A stretch of 64,000 nt of DNA from Rhizophagus clarus. Taxonomy: Eukaryota > Glomeromycota > Glomeromycetes > Glomerales > Glomeraceae. Position numbers and translations under genes: made by a program. The DNA lies in contig BLAL01000261.1 of the NCBI GenBank assembly GCA_015698045.1, forward strand, positions 744,001-808,000, written 5' to 3'. Below the pieces are notes generated by a model. The model saw only the letters and a list, made by a program, of their open reading frames with translations, was not told the DNA's origin and ran no database searches. Below are positions 37,901 to 51,140 of this stretch, in pieces; the stretch's first letter is position 1, and each line of letters starts with the position of its first letter.

Positions 37901-38380
37901 CGACCTTGCGATGATCTCGTGCGCGTTGGTAAAGATGCTACACTTTTAATTCACGAAGCAACCTTCGAGAATGATTTGACAGAGAAAGCTTTAAGTAAAA
38001 ATCATAGTACAACGGAAGAAGCAGTCTCAGTGGGCGAAAGGTGTGTTATTTATAAATATTTATTAATAATTTATTAAGTTGCGAAAAAAATAATAAAATC
38101 TTATTTTAAAAATATTAGGATGAACGCGCATACTTTATTACTAACTCATTTTAGTCAAAGGTATCCAAAAGTACCCGTGTTTACCGATGATCACGGTAGA
38201 GTTGGAATTAGTTTTGATTTAATGCAGGTAAGTATTGGTGAATTATATAAACTTCCTAAATTTGTTAAAGCTTTAAAGGTATTATATGAAGATGAAAATG
38301 AAGCAGCTAATGAGGAAGATGTTAATATATATGAAGAAGGTTATATTGAAGATGAGGAAGATTATAATGAAAATAAATAA
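34950..38380 (+). CDS. TRZ1: Long-form tRNase Z (3' tRNA processing endonuclease, about 842 aa)
   Basis: It removes 3' trailers from precursor tRNAs in the nucleus and mitochondria (family knowledge). Twelve exons: 34950-35163, 35268-35370, 35451-36025, 36090-36178, 36247-36435, 36503-36647, 36714-36992, 37061-37287, 37397-37572, 37668-37781, 37885-38040 and 38119-38380; all join in frame. The N-terminal half is a degenerate beta-lactamase domain ([21 protein letters not shown]). The C-terminal half is catalytic: [13 protein letters not shown] with the PxKxRN loop at about 526-531, DVGEGT, the zinc motif HMHADH at about 589-594, [23 protein letters not shown] and LTHFSQRY. The length matches the eukaryotic long form. 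The exon 9 acceptor could be 37405 instead of 37396, removing three residues. The C-terminus is acidic. An upstream ATG-less extension may hide a mitochondrial leader. Confidence 0.93.
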
Positions 38381-38448
38381 ATAAATATAAAATTTATTAA
38401 TGCACTTTTTAATATTTATCGTTTTATTGTCTTTTTTTTAAAATATTT

Positions 38449-38712
38449 TAAGCAATAAAAATAAGTCATGCCACTTTTACAAGGTTAAAAATAATTAAAA
38501 ATTCGTATGATAAAATTTAAGAATTAAATGAATTAACGTGTTTAATCGTGTTTAGTTGAAGAAAAAAAAAATATTTTTTTGGAAAAAAAATGATATTTTA
38601 AGCTAATAAAAATAAGTCATGTCAATTTACAAGGTTAAAAATAATTAAAAATTCGTATGATAAAATTTAAGAATTAAATGAATTAACGTGTTTAATCGTG
38701 TTTAGTTGAGAA
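38449..38712. repeat. Direct duplication, about 150-bp period
   Basis: The segment from 38449, which contains AATAAAAATAAGTCATG and AATTCGTATGATAAAATTTA, is repeated from about 38600 with few changes. It lies just downstream of tRNase Z. Part of it recurs at 45267-45345. Confidence 0.85.
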
Positions 38713-38960
38713 ATCAAGAAAAAAAACATTTTTTTTGGTAAAAAATGTTCCTTTGGAAAAAAGAAGAAAAGAAACATTTTTTTTTGGAAAAAAAAATGTT
38801 CTTTTGGAAAAAAAGAAGAAAAAAAAATATCTTTTTTGGAAAAAAAATGTTCTTTTGGAACAAAGAAGAAAAAATATTTTTTTTTTTTGGAAAAAATGTT
38901 CTTTTGGAGTTTTAATTTTTTTGGAAAAAAAATGGTTTGAAAAAAAAAAAAATATATATA
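38713..38960. repeat. Low-complexity minisatellite
   Basis: Degenerate repeats of the form AAAATGTTCTTTTGGAAAAA with AAGAAGAAA spacers. The 81-codon open frame inside (38735-38980) is only translated repeat (Lys/Phe/Leu/Glu). Confidence 0.85.
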
Positions 38961-39221
38961 TTGGAAAATCTGTGATCTAAAAAACTAGTAATACGTACAA
39001 CCTAATAAAGGATTGCATATTTAAAGAAGTTAAAATATTATTATATACTACTATTAAGTGCTATATTTTTAGGTATTCTTTCAAACAAATACCATAATGA
39101 GAGAGTGCTACCTGAAGTAAGATTTGTCGCATCTTTATAAAAAATTGAATTAATTTTAGTTATAAATGTTCGCTTGTACAACATAATTTTGAAAATCCTC
39201 ACATGGTTGAACACTGCCTCT

Positions 39222-40091
39222 CTAATTTTCAGTATCCCATATTTGTAGAGCTTTTAAAACTTTAGTAAATGGTGCTTTTAAGTGTGCCATTTCCTTTGGG
39301 AAGTCCATATTATCTATCATAATTAGCGCATCGTATGCGCTTTGGTTTTTAATATCGTGAGAATAGTCGTTGGAGGTTAATCTGAAATCCGAAATTTGTT
39401 TAAACTCATAAGCCTTCATCTTAACAAATCCTAACTTTGCCTCTATTTTATTTTTAACTTCCTGACGATTTCCATATTCATACTCTTCGCTCAACATGCA
39501 AATGACTTGATAATTTAATTTCCTTGATAGTTTAAACAAAAACCGTCCGACAAAGTCTCTACACTTTCTATTAACTTCTTTCTCCCTTTCAGATTTAACG
39601 AATTTCATTTCATCGAATTTCAATTTCATTTCATTATGTTCCAACTTCAATACATTGTGATCCAACTTCAATTCATCATGGTCCGATTGTAATTTATTGT
39701 ATTTTATCTTCAATTCATTGTATTCTACCCTCAATTTATTGTTTTCCAGTTTCAAATCTTTAATTTCTTCTTCTATACGATTTAGTTTATCAATTATTTT
39801 TTCGAATAACTGATTTGTCTGTTCTGTGTTCTGATTTCCTATAACAGTTTGTAATTCAATTATATCAGTTCTAACTTGATCGACCAATGATTCAGCAACC
39901 TCTATTTAAAAAAAAAAAATTTATATAAAAAAAGCAAAATATGGTTATTGGTTATATAATACATAATATACTGCGGTTTAAATGTTAAAATTTAATGTTG
40001 CTTTATTACCTCTCTCTTTTTTTTCTTCACTTTTCCGTTCGTTCTTTTGTTTTCTCCTTTGTTTTCTCCTTTCTTTTCTATTATTAGTCAT
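39222..40091 (-). CDS. Coiled-coil protein of unknown function (253 aa)
   Basis: Two exons: 40091-40010 with start ATG at 40091, then a 108-nt intron (40009-39902), then 39901-39222. The short first exon is very basic (NRKERRKQRRKQKNERK) and could be a nuclear or nucleic-acid binding signal. Residues about 55-130 form a long coiled coil of heptads with repeating ELKxxxNxLxxxHxE-type units. The C-terminal 110 residues form a helical domain (DFVGRFLFKLSRKLNYQ, FPKEMAHLKAPFTKVL). No enzyme motif is seen. The spliced model is preferred to the longest open frame because that frame lacks an ATG at its start. It is a lineage-specific gene, not recognised. Confidence 0.65.
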
Positions 40092-40621
40092 TTTTGAAAA
40101 ATTTTACTCGGTAAATAAAATACAACGATTTTGATTTCTTTAATGAAAAAAGTAAGAGATGATTTTTTTTTTTTTATTAAAGTTTCAGTGATGAATGATG
40201 AGAAATTATATATAAAATTTAATGATTGTACCGTGTAACACGAAACATTATTTTTTTTTTATTGAAATTACGTGTTGGGTATTTTACTTTATATAGAAAA
40301 GAATACCTAACACAAAATCTGATTTATTGTAGTATATAATTAACTATAACGAAAACGAAATAATTAATTGAAGCCGATCAACTATACAGTCAGCTGACTA
40401 AGGCCGTTTCCCTCATGATTGAAATAAAAGATGGCTTGATCAACCTTTAAACTATCTCTTTCTATCTATCGTTTTTACTATGCCTCCAACAGCAATATCC
40501 TGTTATACAACTTTTACAGACTCCTTAATGACACAGTGGTACATAATAATGAAGCGGTTAAATGATTGTTTCTTTTCAATAATTATATTATGAAAATATT
40601 TTAATATAAAATAATTTTTCA
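40092..40621. other. Intergenic
   Basis: AT-rich spacer upstream of the coiled-coil gene, with no supported frame. Confidence 0.35.
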
Positions 40622-41045
40622 TATGGCTTTTTCACAACCTCACATTATTCATCATTGTCAAGAAAATCTTTTCTGATTTCCAGTATTCCTATTATGTAAG
40701 GTGACACGTCTTAACCCAACTCCTCTGACTTAAAATATACAATAAATTGTTTTTTTTGATTATCTCACATTATAAAAATATCCCGATTTTCAGTACTCCT
40801 ATTATGTAAGGTAACACGTCTCCTCTGATTTAAAAATACATCTTTAAATAATAATTACAATTAAAAATATTTAAATATAAATAATTTTTTTAGATGTTTT
40901 TTCACAACCTCCTATTATTCATCATTACATCATTATCAAAATCTTTTCAATCCTGAACTTAGCCCTCCCGATTTTCAGTACTCCTATCATGTAAGGTAAC
41001 ACGTCTTAACCCAGCTCCTCTGATTTAAAATACATCTTTATATAA
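40622..41045. repeat. Higher-order tandem repeat
   Basis: A block with CAGTACTCCTATTATGTAAG, ACACGTCT and CTCCTCTGATTTAAAA occurs three times (about 40680, 40795 and 40975). The first and third copies are each preceded by a TTTTTCACAACCTC block followed by TTATTCATCATT. No coding frame. Confidence 0.8.
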
Positions 41046-41059
41046 TAAATTTTTTTTTT

Positions 41060-44000
41060 TTATGGATTTACAACAAGATATAGAAAATATAAAAATTTAA
41101 ACTTACCATGCTATCCTACCAATTTTAACGACCATACCACCTTAACCATCAAACGTTAATTAATCAACAAATTAACAACAACCTACAGACTATTAACATA
41201 GGAACAGTAAAAATTCGATCAGGATACCACGATAAACTCACTAAAATTATAATATTTTTATCACCCACAATTTTGACATTCTTGATCTGACCGAGACAGA
41301 TTTACACGCTATACTTCTCCCCCGCATAATATCGAAAATATAACACTTAGAAAAAGAATTTATATACATTATCCACCCTGAGGCAACAAAGGAAGTGGTA
41401 CTTCCGTCATCGTTACACACACCTTTTACAAACATTCGTAAAATAACAACGTACAAAGGAAGAATATTATCCTTAGAATTATTTTTCGAGAAAAAATGAT
41501 GTTTCAACATCATAGCCTGTTACTTATCAGCAAATCCTTCACAGATCGCTCTAAGACAAATACGTCATCCTCTTACGAAATTTAATGAAAGCGTATCAAA
41601 TAACGATAACTTCCCTATTCAAACATTTAAAGTATCATAATTTCATCGACCCTATGCAGCCCTGATCCTCCTAGGACCCAGAAATATAAAAAAATTTTAC
41701 AATGAGCCGCACGCAGGGTTTTTTATATGAACAGTACGCAAAATTGACACCTGATATTGAAAACCCTACAAAAATACGCAAATAAAATTTCAGACCTTAA
41801 GATCACACAATTTATTGCATTATGAATTTATAATAAAAAACAAATTTTTTGACCGATAAATAGGTTTCGGCAAAGAAATTTTTTCTTTATACATTTTAAT
41901 TTGCGTTTACAACGCAATTAGTATAATTTACTATACACTGTACGGTATGATCAGCCAAATATAGTCCAAAAATACGCAAACTAAATCTTTTACATACAAA
42001 AATTTTGACCTAACCATGGATGGACAAAAAAAATTCCCAAATTATACGCAAATAAAAACCTCACTCTATCTAACTCCACTATGATAACGACGCATTGGTA
42101 GACCCTATTCCTATATATATATTTCTGGGTCCTATCCTCTTGGCTCCTGCTATCACTCACATTAGCAGAAGAATAGATTATATTTTTACTACAACTCAAT
42201 CAATACCAGGTAATCTGGTCACAAAGCAGTTTTTACTCTTATAGATCGAAAATTCTGCTCACTACAACATCAAACCACCGATCGAGACAACAAACTACAA
42301 AAGAGAATCATTTACCAGCAGAAACTTACAACTCAAAGCTGGACCTATTAGAAGGATTTTACTAAAACACAATTCGATAATATACCCACACGACAGATTA
42401 TTGAGTCGACGATCTTAATCAAGAATGGATAAAATTAAACAAAAATTTTCTCTTCCCAAACATAATCTCCATCGTTATTACAGCTACAATTACGAAAATT
42501 ATTAAACAATACGTCATTCTAACAAAATTTAAAACATTTTTTCAATTTTAATCGTTTAATGATTCATTTTAGCGCTCGATCCAATTTACAACTATCCTCT
42601 ATTCAACAAATAGAAGACATCAATGACGCTCATTGACACGAATTATGGTACACACATTGGTACAAAAATCGTTGCCGCCTTATTGTTATGTTCACATGAA
42701 TACACTACATACTTTTAGCCAAAAAGCGTTAACAAACAGAATTTCCAAACCATTAAATATGAAATCAAACCTTTATTCATGTTAATTAAACAGAAATTTA
42801 ACTTTGGAAAAGAGAAACACACTTTAGAGCGTATATATTATTTTATATCTGAACGAAATAACAACATCACAAATAATCAATCAAAAATAATAAACTCTAT
42901 CCTCAACTGCAAACCAAGAAGAATAATCCTTGACAGAATCAGCTTCAGAGATATGAACATTTTCAATCCATGTTTTGTAGAGAACTCTTTTAACTACAAA
43001 AGTATACAAGATCTTCCATCATTTTGGCAATCATATTATTTACCATCTTCCTCTATCAATCCAATTTGATTCTCCTCCTTAATTACACCATTAACAATAG
43101 AAGAACTTAAACATACTCTTACACAATTACCAAAGAATAAGGCTCTGGCATCACATATCAAAACATTAATCATTTAGATGACAGTGCATCTATTAAACAT
43201 TTATAATTTTTGTCTTCTTAATTCAGTTATACCGTTAAAATGGAAAGAAGCACTCATTTTCCCAATTCCTAAAGCTTATGAATGAAACCACTAGCGAATA
43301 CACGTCTTATTATTCTCCTAGAATGCAGTAGAAAAATTTTTTATATCAATACTGAGTAAACATAAATGCATGCTATTCTTCTGCACACAAAATCTTCAAT
43401 ACAATAATCAACGCAGGACTTCTAGGCCAATCATTATATGAACCCTTTACGATCATAATCACGCTCTAGAATCAGCAACAACACGCAAATTTCTAATATA
43501 TCTTTGCATCCAAGATTTAAGTAAAGCTTACAATCATATTAATATAAGCTTACCTTTTCTCACCCTCAAATGATTAAAATACCATTTTCGCGAATAGAAG
43601 TAATCGTATTGTTCTACAAGACAAATTTACCTCTCCTTGGTCGATCCCTTTTGTAATGTCATAAGGAGAGAATATCTCCTCCTTATTGAGGAACTGTTAT
43701 TATGGTCCCATGTTCCAAGCCATAAACAAAAAGAAGATCTGGCATTCAACTTAATCAACAAAATTTCACTCTTTTACCTAAACATAGCGATATATCCGTG
43801 AATTTCCAGTGTTCCGTCGTAGAATATTTAGATGACACTACATGAATCAGTAATTCTCTCGTACAATTGGAAAAGAAATTAATATGATATCGCTCCAACA
43901 TCATAATCAATCGTATTAAAAAAGGTGAGCGTATTCTTGGAATATATCTTAATGGGAAAGGATCAAACTCCCCCGCCATTTCCAAATTAAAAGCAACTAC

Positions 44001-44840
44001 CAATACAATGTGTCATTCGGCTTATATGAAATGATTATTACATGACCACACCAAATATATATACAACAGAGTTCTCATTCCAAGATTAGAATATTTAATG
44101 CGATTCTGCATTCTTTCTTATCGACAAGCAAATTCAATTATAGCACCTCTTAAAAAACTATATAAACAACACCTTTTCCTTAATAAAATCACATAATTTT
44201 TAACGCGTTATTCCCTAACATTCAGAGTTTATTGATAATCAATTCAAAGCACTCCTAAACACATTATTTAATACAGCTATTCTTAAAACTATTGTTATGC
44301 AAAAATTAATAAACTAATGTAAACACATCCTGAACTTTGGTTACCATCTATTCTTTAGATATTCCTGCTTATTATACCAAAATTTTTAAACCTACCTTTT
44401 TTAACATCTTGTATTCGACTTTAAATTCATGTCATATCAACGTCATTCCTTATTTTAACCTGATAGCAAAAGGAGGAAACACTCCTATACAAGACTATAT
44501 GCTTAATCTTCCTCTAGATAACTAGTTAGAATTGTTAAGGAAGAAACGCATCATGTTCATGGATCAACTCATCTCTCCAGATGGATATTATCTTCTCACT
44601 TGGATAGAAATTAAAAAAGTTCACCCTATCAGATATTACTTTCGGAAAATCGATAACTAGAGATAATTCAAACAACTCCTCTCTCACTTATGCACGATAT
44701 TTATGCCTACTCAACTTACTCACAACAATCTACCAATTACTATTCTCGTCCCTTGTATAGGATGTCAATTTCATTCGTATTATCCTTTTAATCTTTTGAT
44801 ACCATGTGTTTTCGTGGTTAGAACTAAAAAACTTTAGATA
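41060..44840 (+). mobile_element. Decayed LINE (endonuclease + reverse transcriptase), copy A
   Basis: The AC-rich plus strand reads in pieces as a non-LTR retrotransposon ORF2. Near 41180-41300 it has an endonuclease remnant (IGTVKIRSGYHDK and DLTETDLHA). From 42779 there is an RT N-terminal part, then KHTLTQLPKNKA, PIPKAYE and CIQDLSKAYNHI. The catalytic YLDDT box lies near 43830, followed by a thumb region and a C-terminal part (KKRIMFMDQL near 44550, then CIGCQFH). The later part aligns with copy B at 57.5-60.8 kb. Stops of all three kinds and several shifts interrupt it. The RNase H end is missing, so the 3' part is lost. Hosts the MITE at 41673-42133. Confidence 0.8.
41673..42133. mobile_element. 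hAT-type MITE (461 bp) nested in the LINE
   Basis: The ends are inverted AGGACCCAGAAATAT copies, the same family as 12780-13011. Flanking 8-mers ATCCTCCT (41665-41672) and ATCCTCTT (42134-42141) match at 7 of 8 positions. LINE-like AC-rich sequence resumes on both sides. The open frame at 41990-42199 (minus) is a by-product. Confidence 0.78.
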
Positions 44841-46084
44841 GTAGATATACATTGATCTTACAAAACACAAAACGTTTTTTTACTTCTACTAAATAAATAG
44901 ATTCTTATAGACATATAGTTTATAAATAATATTGATACCCTTTCATCAAAAGAGTTTAAAATGCTAAAAAACTACTGTCCTAGTAGAACTAAGATGAAAA
45001 ATAGTAGCTGCAGATATAGAAAATTCAATACGAGAACTGATATTGTTGACTTGAATCCATCCTAGGCCCATTAAACAAGTTGGTAAATCAGAATCGTCAG
45101 TATAAACAAAAATCATTATATGAAGAAAAGGTATTAAAAATATCTAAAATTTTCTAATAATTATCAGGTTGCATATAAGAGAATCAGTTATGATTTGTTG
45201 ATTAGAATTTAATTTATCCAAATTAAAATTTGCTGGTAACGGATAAATTAAAGGATTTGATGCTTGTTGTAAAAATTCGTATGATAAAATTTAGGAATTA
45301 AATGAATTAAATGTGTTTAATCGTGCTTATTTGAGAAATCTTTTTTTGAAAAAAGTTCACTGATGCGTCATTATTATAGTGGATTAGGCGGAGAAGTCTC
45401 TCTTACTTTCAGTCATTATCCGGTTAACGAAGTAATAACATCTTCTCGGGTAAGACTTTTTCTTATTAAGTTGATACTAATTATTCGTTAATACTGGGAG
45501 AACTTGTTCTCCAGTATTGTGTATTGAAGTTTGTGAATTACGGCTGTGATGTCATACAGCCCATACTGTGATCTTAATTATACTGATACTTACGTGTTAA
45601 ATCATGACATCGCGTCCAGTAAACACAGTAAACAAAAGTATATATCATCATGATCACATTATGTATATAATTTTTTTTTGAATTTTTATTTTTGTTAAAT
45701 TTTTTTGGATCGTTAAAAATGAAAATGAAGAAAAGTTGTGAAAAAGAATTAAATATGCATGCTACATTATTATAATATACTTAACAACTAATACTGATTT
45801 TCATAGAGTACTGGAAAAGAGTCACGAATAATAATAAACCAAGCTTATTAGAATATCTCAAATATCGTAAAAAAAAATTTCTGGGCCCTCTTAAAAGAGA
45901 CAACGAATTTCTTAGGTATAAACAAGATTTAAGAATCCTTAAATCTTATTATAGTAGTCCTTGTACTAATGCGGAATAGCGGAAGATAATATAATGTTAC
46001 GTGTCAAGTTTATAAAATCGATGGAGATATTTTATCACATTATTGCTACTGTCCAGTTTTACATCTTTCCAGTACATATGGGAT
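44841..46084. other. Intergenic, contains a dispersed repeat copy
   Basis: AT-rich; no gene supported. 45267-45345 is a diverged copy of the 38449-38712 repeat (AATTCGTATGATAAAATTTA then GAATTAAATGAATTAA). Confidence 0.45.
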
Positions 46085-46430
46085 GGAGTAGAACTGTACG
46101 GTAATTCAATAGACGAATGTATATGCCTGCTGAATAAGGTTTTTTGAATTCGAGGTCTGCTGATTCCGCGCGCATGAGGCTTTGACTATGTGTCTTCCTC
46201 AAACATTCAAAATCCTAATCTAAGAATACATTTGTCAATTAACTTACCGTACATTTTACACCAAGCGTATGTGTACGGAAAAGATGTTGCTTGACAATGA
46301 GCATATGTGCAGGCTTGGAAAAGGCTTTTTTGAATTGTTTGAAATCTGCCAATTCCGCATGAGGCTTCGACTATGTGTCTTTTTCAAAAATTCAAAAACC
46401 CTAATTCATGCCCGTTCATGTGAATATAAT
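46085..46430. repeat. Direct duplication, about 185-bp period
   Basis: Two diverged copies (about 46100-46220 and 46285-46410) share GCATGAGGCTT(T/C)GACTATGTGTCTT and a following CAAAAATTCAAAA-type stretch. The 76-codon open frame at 46269-46499 lies in the second copy and is interrupted in the first, so it is not called. Confidence 0.7.
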
Positions 46431-49424
46431 TTCATCAATAAATTATTGAAATTTGTTGGCGTACTTATTATACTCATAAATTCTCTTTTCTTAGAATGAG
46501 GAAATATCCTTTAAAGTAAACAATTTTTTGACAATGCAAAATATTACTTTGAACCACAATAATAAAGTTGGAGAGCTGTGTATATATTATTGGTTCATCG
46601 AATTTTTTATCAATTAATAGATGACATTCGTGGTAAATATTTTCCAAGAGGAGTGTGCAACATCTGCTGAAGACAAAAAATTGATGTCTATTTTTAAAGT
46701 TTTAAACATGGGCTCAATTATGGACTTATGTCCATATATCAAGGAAAATATGATGACAACTGCTAGAGTATAACATCTTGGAAATCGGTGTTGTGATTTA
46801 ATTATTTGTTATGTAAAAAGATGAACAATTTTCAGCCAATCATTTTGCTGCACCGCGGAGAAACGCTTTCTGAGTTCACAACTGAGTCATGCACATGAGA
46901 CACATTGCACATTTGGTAAATTTAGTCACCCAAATTCTTTATCCAATGTATTACAATAATGCATTATACGCTATAGCAAAGCCATTTGGTCATATTTACA
47001 AAAAAAGTTTTAGAATGTGTTGACGGTCAGTTGGTACATTTGTGCAACCTCTGGAAAAAATTTTTATCATCAATCGCCTGATCTATGTACAAACTAATTT
47101 GGCGCAGGTATATCAGCAAATTTTTTTATGTGCAAATCATTTTTTTTTTGTCTTATTGAAGTCTTGTCAATATGCAGATAAAAAATGATACACAAAGCTT
47201 CTTTTGCATGAGGTTTATTATAATGATTATCATCAAAATTTGGGGTTATTATGCAACTCTTCAACAATACCTAGCATCTAAGCAAGATGTGTAATCATCT
47301 TAATCAATCATTTTGAGATCTCAAGGTTCTTTTCGCTTTTAAGTAAAGATGAATTTATTCTCTCATCTTGCTAACTCTAAGTTTAACCTTAATATTATCT
47401 AGATAATGTTTCGGTCTTGGTATAGGTGGAATACATTGAAGTCTTTGTCAATATTCAGATAAAGGAATATTATCTGGAACAATTGCTTTTATGCGAAGTA
47501 ACCAAATTTTGGGGGCAAAAAACAATGACATTTTCAAATCCGGGAGTTTTTTCTGTGTTAATATAAATGTAAATGAAGTTTTGATTAAGCAAAACTGATT
47601 TTCTCATGTACAAATGTACTACCTTCTGAAAAAGATTATTTTGACAAAGTGAATAATAAGATTACATTGGAAGCATCTTGTGATCAAAGAAAAGGAAAAT
47701 TTTAAAGTTATCCAGGTTGCCATTATATATAGAGAGAAAAAAATCCTAGTATTTGCCACTTACTCTACCAGTTGGAAAAATTTTCAAAATATATTCCATT
47801 TTCCTTGGTGTCATTTTTACTAAGATTTTTGCAGTTTGGTTATTTTATTATTTTATTCAAATTTATTTATATGTTTTAATTTCATGATTTGAAATATAAT
47901 TATTTGTTAGAAAAGGGTGAAAAAAATAGTCTTTCTTGACACTGTTTACTTATCAACAAAAAATTTCTTAATGATTAATCTACTATCATAAAAAAAAAAA
48001 TTCAAAAAAAAAAAATCATCATGATCAATTTACTTTAATATTCCTAATCAAAAAAGAATAACCATATTTTGTTTGAGAACTCCTACCTTGGAAAGTCTTT
48101 CAAAATGATGCTCAGTAGGTATAAAATCTTATTAGTATGTATATTATTAACATTTGTACAAGAAGCTATATACTTTACTTGACTTTCTTTTTAAATATCA
48201 TTATAACATTATCTTTGTCATTATCACCTTTATTGTCTTTGCTTTAGTTTACAAGCATATTAATGATATTAAGGTGATTTTTTTTTGTATAAAAGAAACC
48301 TTTAGGTTGTAAAAGAGTAATTATAATGTTTAGTTTGTGGAAACATTCAAAAACCAAATACAAGTCAAATCAAAAGGTGGCAGGAAACAATCAATTCTTT
48401 TCCATTTATTTACATTAAGAAGCAGATAATGTTGGGTAAGAATCTGTTTTTATGTCTCTTACAGTAATTATATATTTTTAATTAACCAGAGTTTGATGAT
48501 AGTGTCACGCATGGAGTTGTACATTGCAACACATACAAAGACATGCATTTTTTTTAAAGGAGAACCTTGAACTATGTAGAACTGATAATAGCTTACAAAG
48601 ATATATAAGGAAAATGTATCATATTATAACAGTCAAGTTGAAGATTTAAAGGTAAAAGTGTGGTTCAGAAATAGAATTCAGGATGAATTAATGTCTGCTC
48701 AAAAAGAAATAATTGTATATCAGAGATTAACTACCTCTTATTTAAACGATCACAAGGAGCAAAATTTTTACATTATCAAACTAATTTCATGATTTTACCT
48801 GTTTTTTAAATAATACTATTCTTAATTATATACTGTGTTTCATATATATGAAAAATATTAAAGTGTGAATCATTATTCAACTTGTTCATTCTAAATATTA
48901 TGTGATGAGACATTAAAACATATTTTAACAATTGGCGAAATTTATAGAGATGATGAAATATCATTTTTTGAAATTGATTGCCTTAATTTAAACATAACAC
49001 ATTTTAACCTGAGTCTAATTACTATAAAAGTACAATAACTGAAACTAATAAGCCTGCTTTGACTTCCATTTCCATTATAGCAACTGGAAATTAAAGAAAA
49101 CTGAACAAAAATCCTGCCTCATATTCACAAATAATTAAACATTCCAAGTCTTAAGAACTCTAAATTTCTAGGCTATCAGCCCTGGAGAATTTACTTCAGA
49201 AAACATCAGTACATTTGCAATTAAAAGATTTCGCAATGATTCGATGATATTATTAATGAGATTTCGATCATTTTTATTTGTACATAAAATATTTAATGGT
49301 GTTATTTTTAGATTTATTTAATGGGAAGGTCATTTATCATCCAAATATAATTAGGAACCACTATTAGTAAATTCCGTAATTTATACTCAAAAACTTGTAA
49401 ATCTGAAAGAAGTTGCAATTGCCT
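46431..49424. other. AT-rich intergenic region
   Basis: No open frame of note. A motif with CTTGTCAATATGCAGATAAA (47160) recurs in changed form at 47440. Otherwise only homopolymers. Nothing is supported. Confidence 0.45.
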
Positions 49425-51065
49425 TTGTAGAAAAAAAAAACAATTATTTAATCCTAAAAAAAAAACCAAAAGTTTTATTTTTGTGGGAAATTCCTTAAAT
49501 TACATTTAATTTATATATATAATTTTCCCATTTCAGTATATTTTTAGTATAAATTAATTATAATTTAAATCGAATTTTTATTCTATGCGAGTTAGATTGA
49601 ACAGTTATAGTTGGTTACTTGGTTTATTAACTAGGCTTTATTAAATGTATTTTTGTTTAACAAAATTTAATAAAGCATTCCGTTTATTAAAAATATACAA
49701 TATTATTACACGTGTGCAGATTTATTTATTGAATAAAAAAAAAAAATGTTAAGTAAATCAGTATGTGTACATTAAATGTCGTGCACATCCAAGGATTCAT
49801 ACACATGGTATGTGTGACAACAATGCTCATGCACTTCTGGTAAAGCTGGATGTAATTTGCTATAAAATTCGAGTTACGTGATTTCTTATTGGAGATACCT
49901 AATTTGATTTTCACTATTATTACTAAATTTATTCTTATACTTTTACCATATTAACGATACGTAATAATGTTCACACTTAAATTATCATTGTCAGGCGTAA
50001 ACGTTTTCTGTTCTCGGACTTTTCTCGGCAGCACACGTTTTATCTCCGAAAAAAAAAAAAAATATATATATAAATATATTACAAATTCTCTTCATTAATA
50101 AAATACAAATTATTCTTTATTTATTTATTTATTTATTTATTTAATCAAAATTTGTACTTCGATTTTATAGCTTAATAATGTTATATGATAATAATAAACA
50201 AACTTTCGAAAAAATACTTTGTTCGATATTTGTGACTGTAAGATCAACAGTAAATCTTCGAACTTCTCAGTTAACCTTAAACTGTTTGACAAACTTCTGT
50301 TCAGCCGGCCAGCCCCGACTTTGTTTACCATCACGATATTTAGACATATTAAGAAAGCGAAATAATCATAATATCATGCCAATATTGTACCACAGTTTTC
50401 CAATTTTGAATAACAAGGATGAACGAAAAAATTTGCACGAAAAAATTTCATAGGCGTAAAATAAAAAGTAATAATATTCTGAACATATATTATTTTAAAG
50501 TATCGGCTCATATAAAATTTAATATCTTTGCATCGGAATAATTCTCTTAATAAAACATGTTTGAAAATGTCATTTAAGCATTTTCGTAAATAATTAAAAA
50601 TCATCATGATTCACGATGTAATATGATGGGTATACTCGATGTCCCTTATAGGTACACTAGTTATGCTACGCTTTGTGTATATAAACAATAGGAAATATTT
50701 CATTAGCCAAAAGATATCATCAATTTTTCATATGAATTTTTCATATGAATGAAAATATTCGGAAATCGGAACTATGAATTAATTGACTTAAAAGATGTTG
50801 TTTATTAATGTATTATTTACCAAATATTGATTATGTAATAATGACGCGAGCAGGCTACAATGACAATGGGTAACTAAACTGCATGATCAATTTTTTATAG
50901 AGTAATAGAATTTGTAATATATAACGCGAATATAAATACAAGACTTATTTTTGAATTTAATTTGTTTCAAACCGTTTTCCTATAAGCTTTACTTTAATTG
51001 ACTTGCAATTAACCTCATTTATTTTTTTCTTTCTGATTTATTTATTTCTTTCTTCTCTATTTAAT
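49425..51065. repeat. Segmental duplication copy 1 (about 1.6 kb)
   Basis: Direct counterpart of 61929-64000. Shared blocks in the same order include AATTTAATAAAGCATTC, TTCTGGTAAAGCTGG, CATATTAAGAAAGCGAAA, AGTATCGGCTCATATAA, CTACGCTTTGTGTATATAAA and TTTTCCTATAAGCTTTACTT. Copy 1 lacks the 235-bp insert that copy 2 carries at 62103. A TATT microsatellite lies at 50118-50144. Confidence 0.88.
50671..50690 (+). promoter_or_regulatory. Conserved TATA-like box in the duplicated upstream region
   Basis: TATATAAA at 50678-50685 lies in a block (ACGCTTTGTGTATATAAACA) that is preserved in copy 2 at about 63636-63655. Preservation between copies suggests function. It lies about 455 bp before the ATG of the small gene, so a leader or another transcript would be needed. 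Confidence 0.35.
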
Positions 51066-51140
51066 AAAATTTGTTTCTCTTTGAAGTAAAAATAAATTAT
51101 TTTAAAAAAACACTTTTATATTTTTATATAAAATTTTAAG

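Noticed and set aside
32720..38380. Transporter and tRNase Z considered as one transcription unit
   Set aside because: About 440 bp of A/T-rich spacer separates them, and fungal nuclear genes are usually transcribed singly; the shared direction alone is weak evidence.
38735..38980. 81-codon plus-strand frame
   Set aside because: Lys/Phe/Leu-rich translation of a minisatellite downstream of tRNase Z.
42779..43069. 96-codon frame taken alone as a gene
   Set aside because: It is one readable piece of the decayed LINE reverse transcriptase, continued after a TGA.
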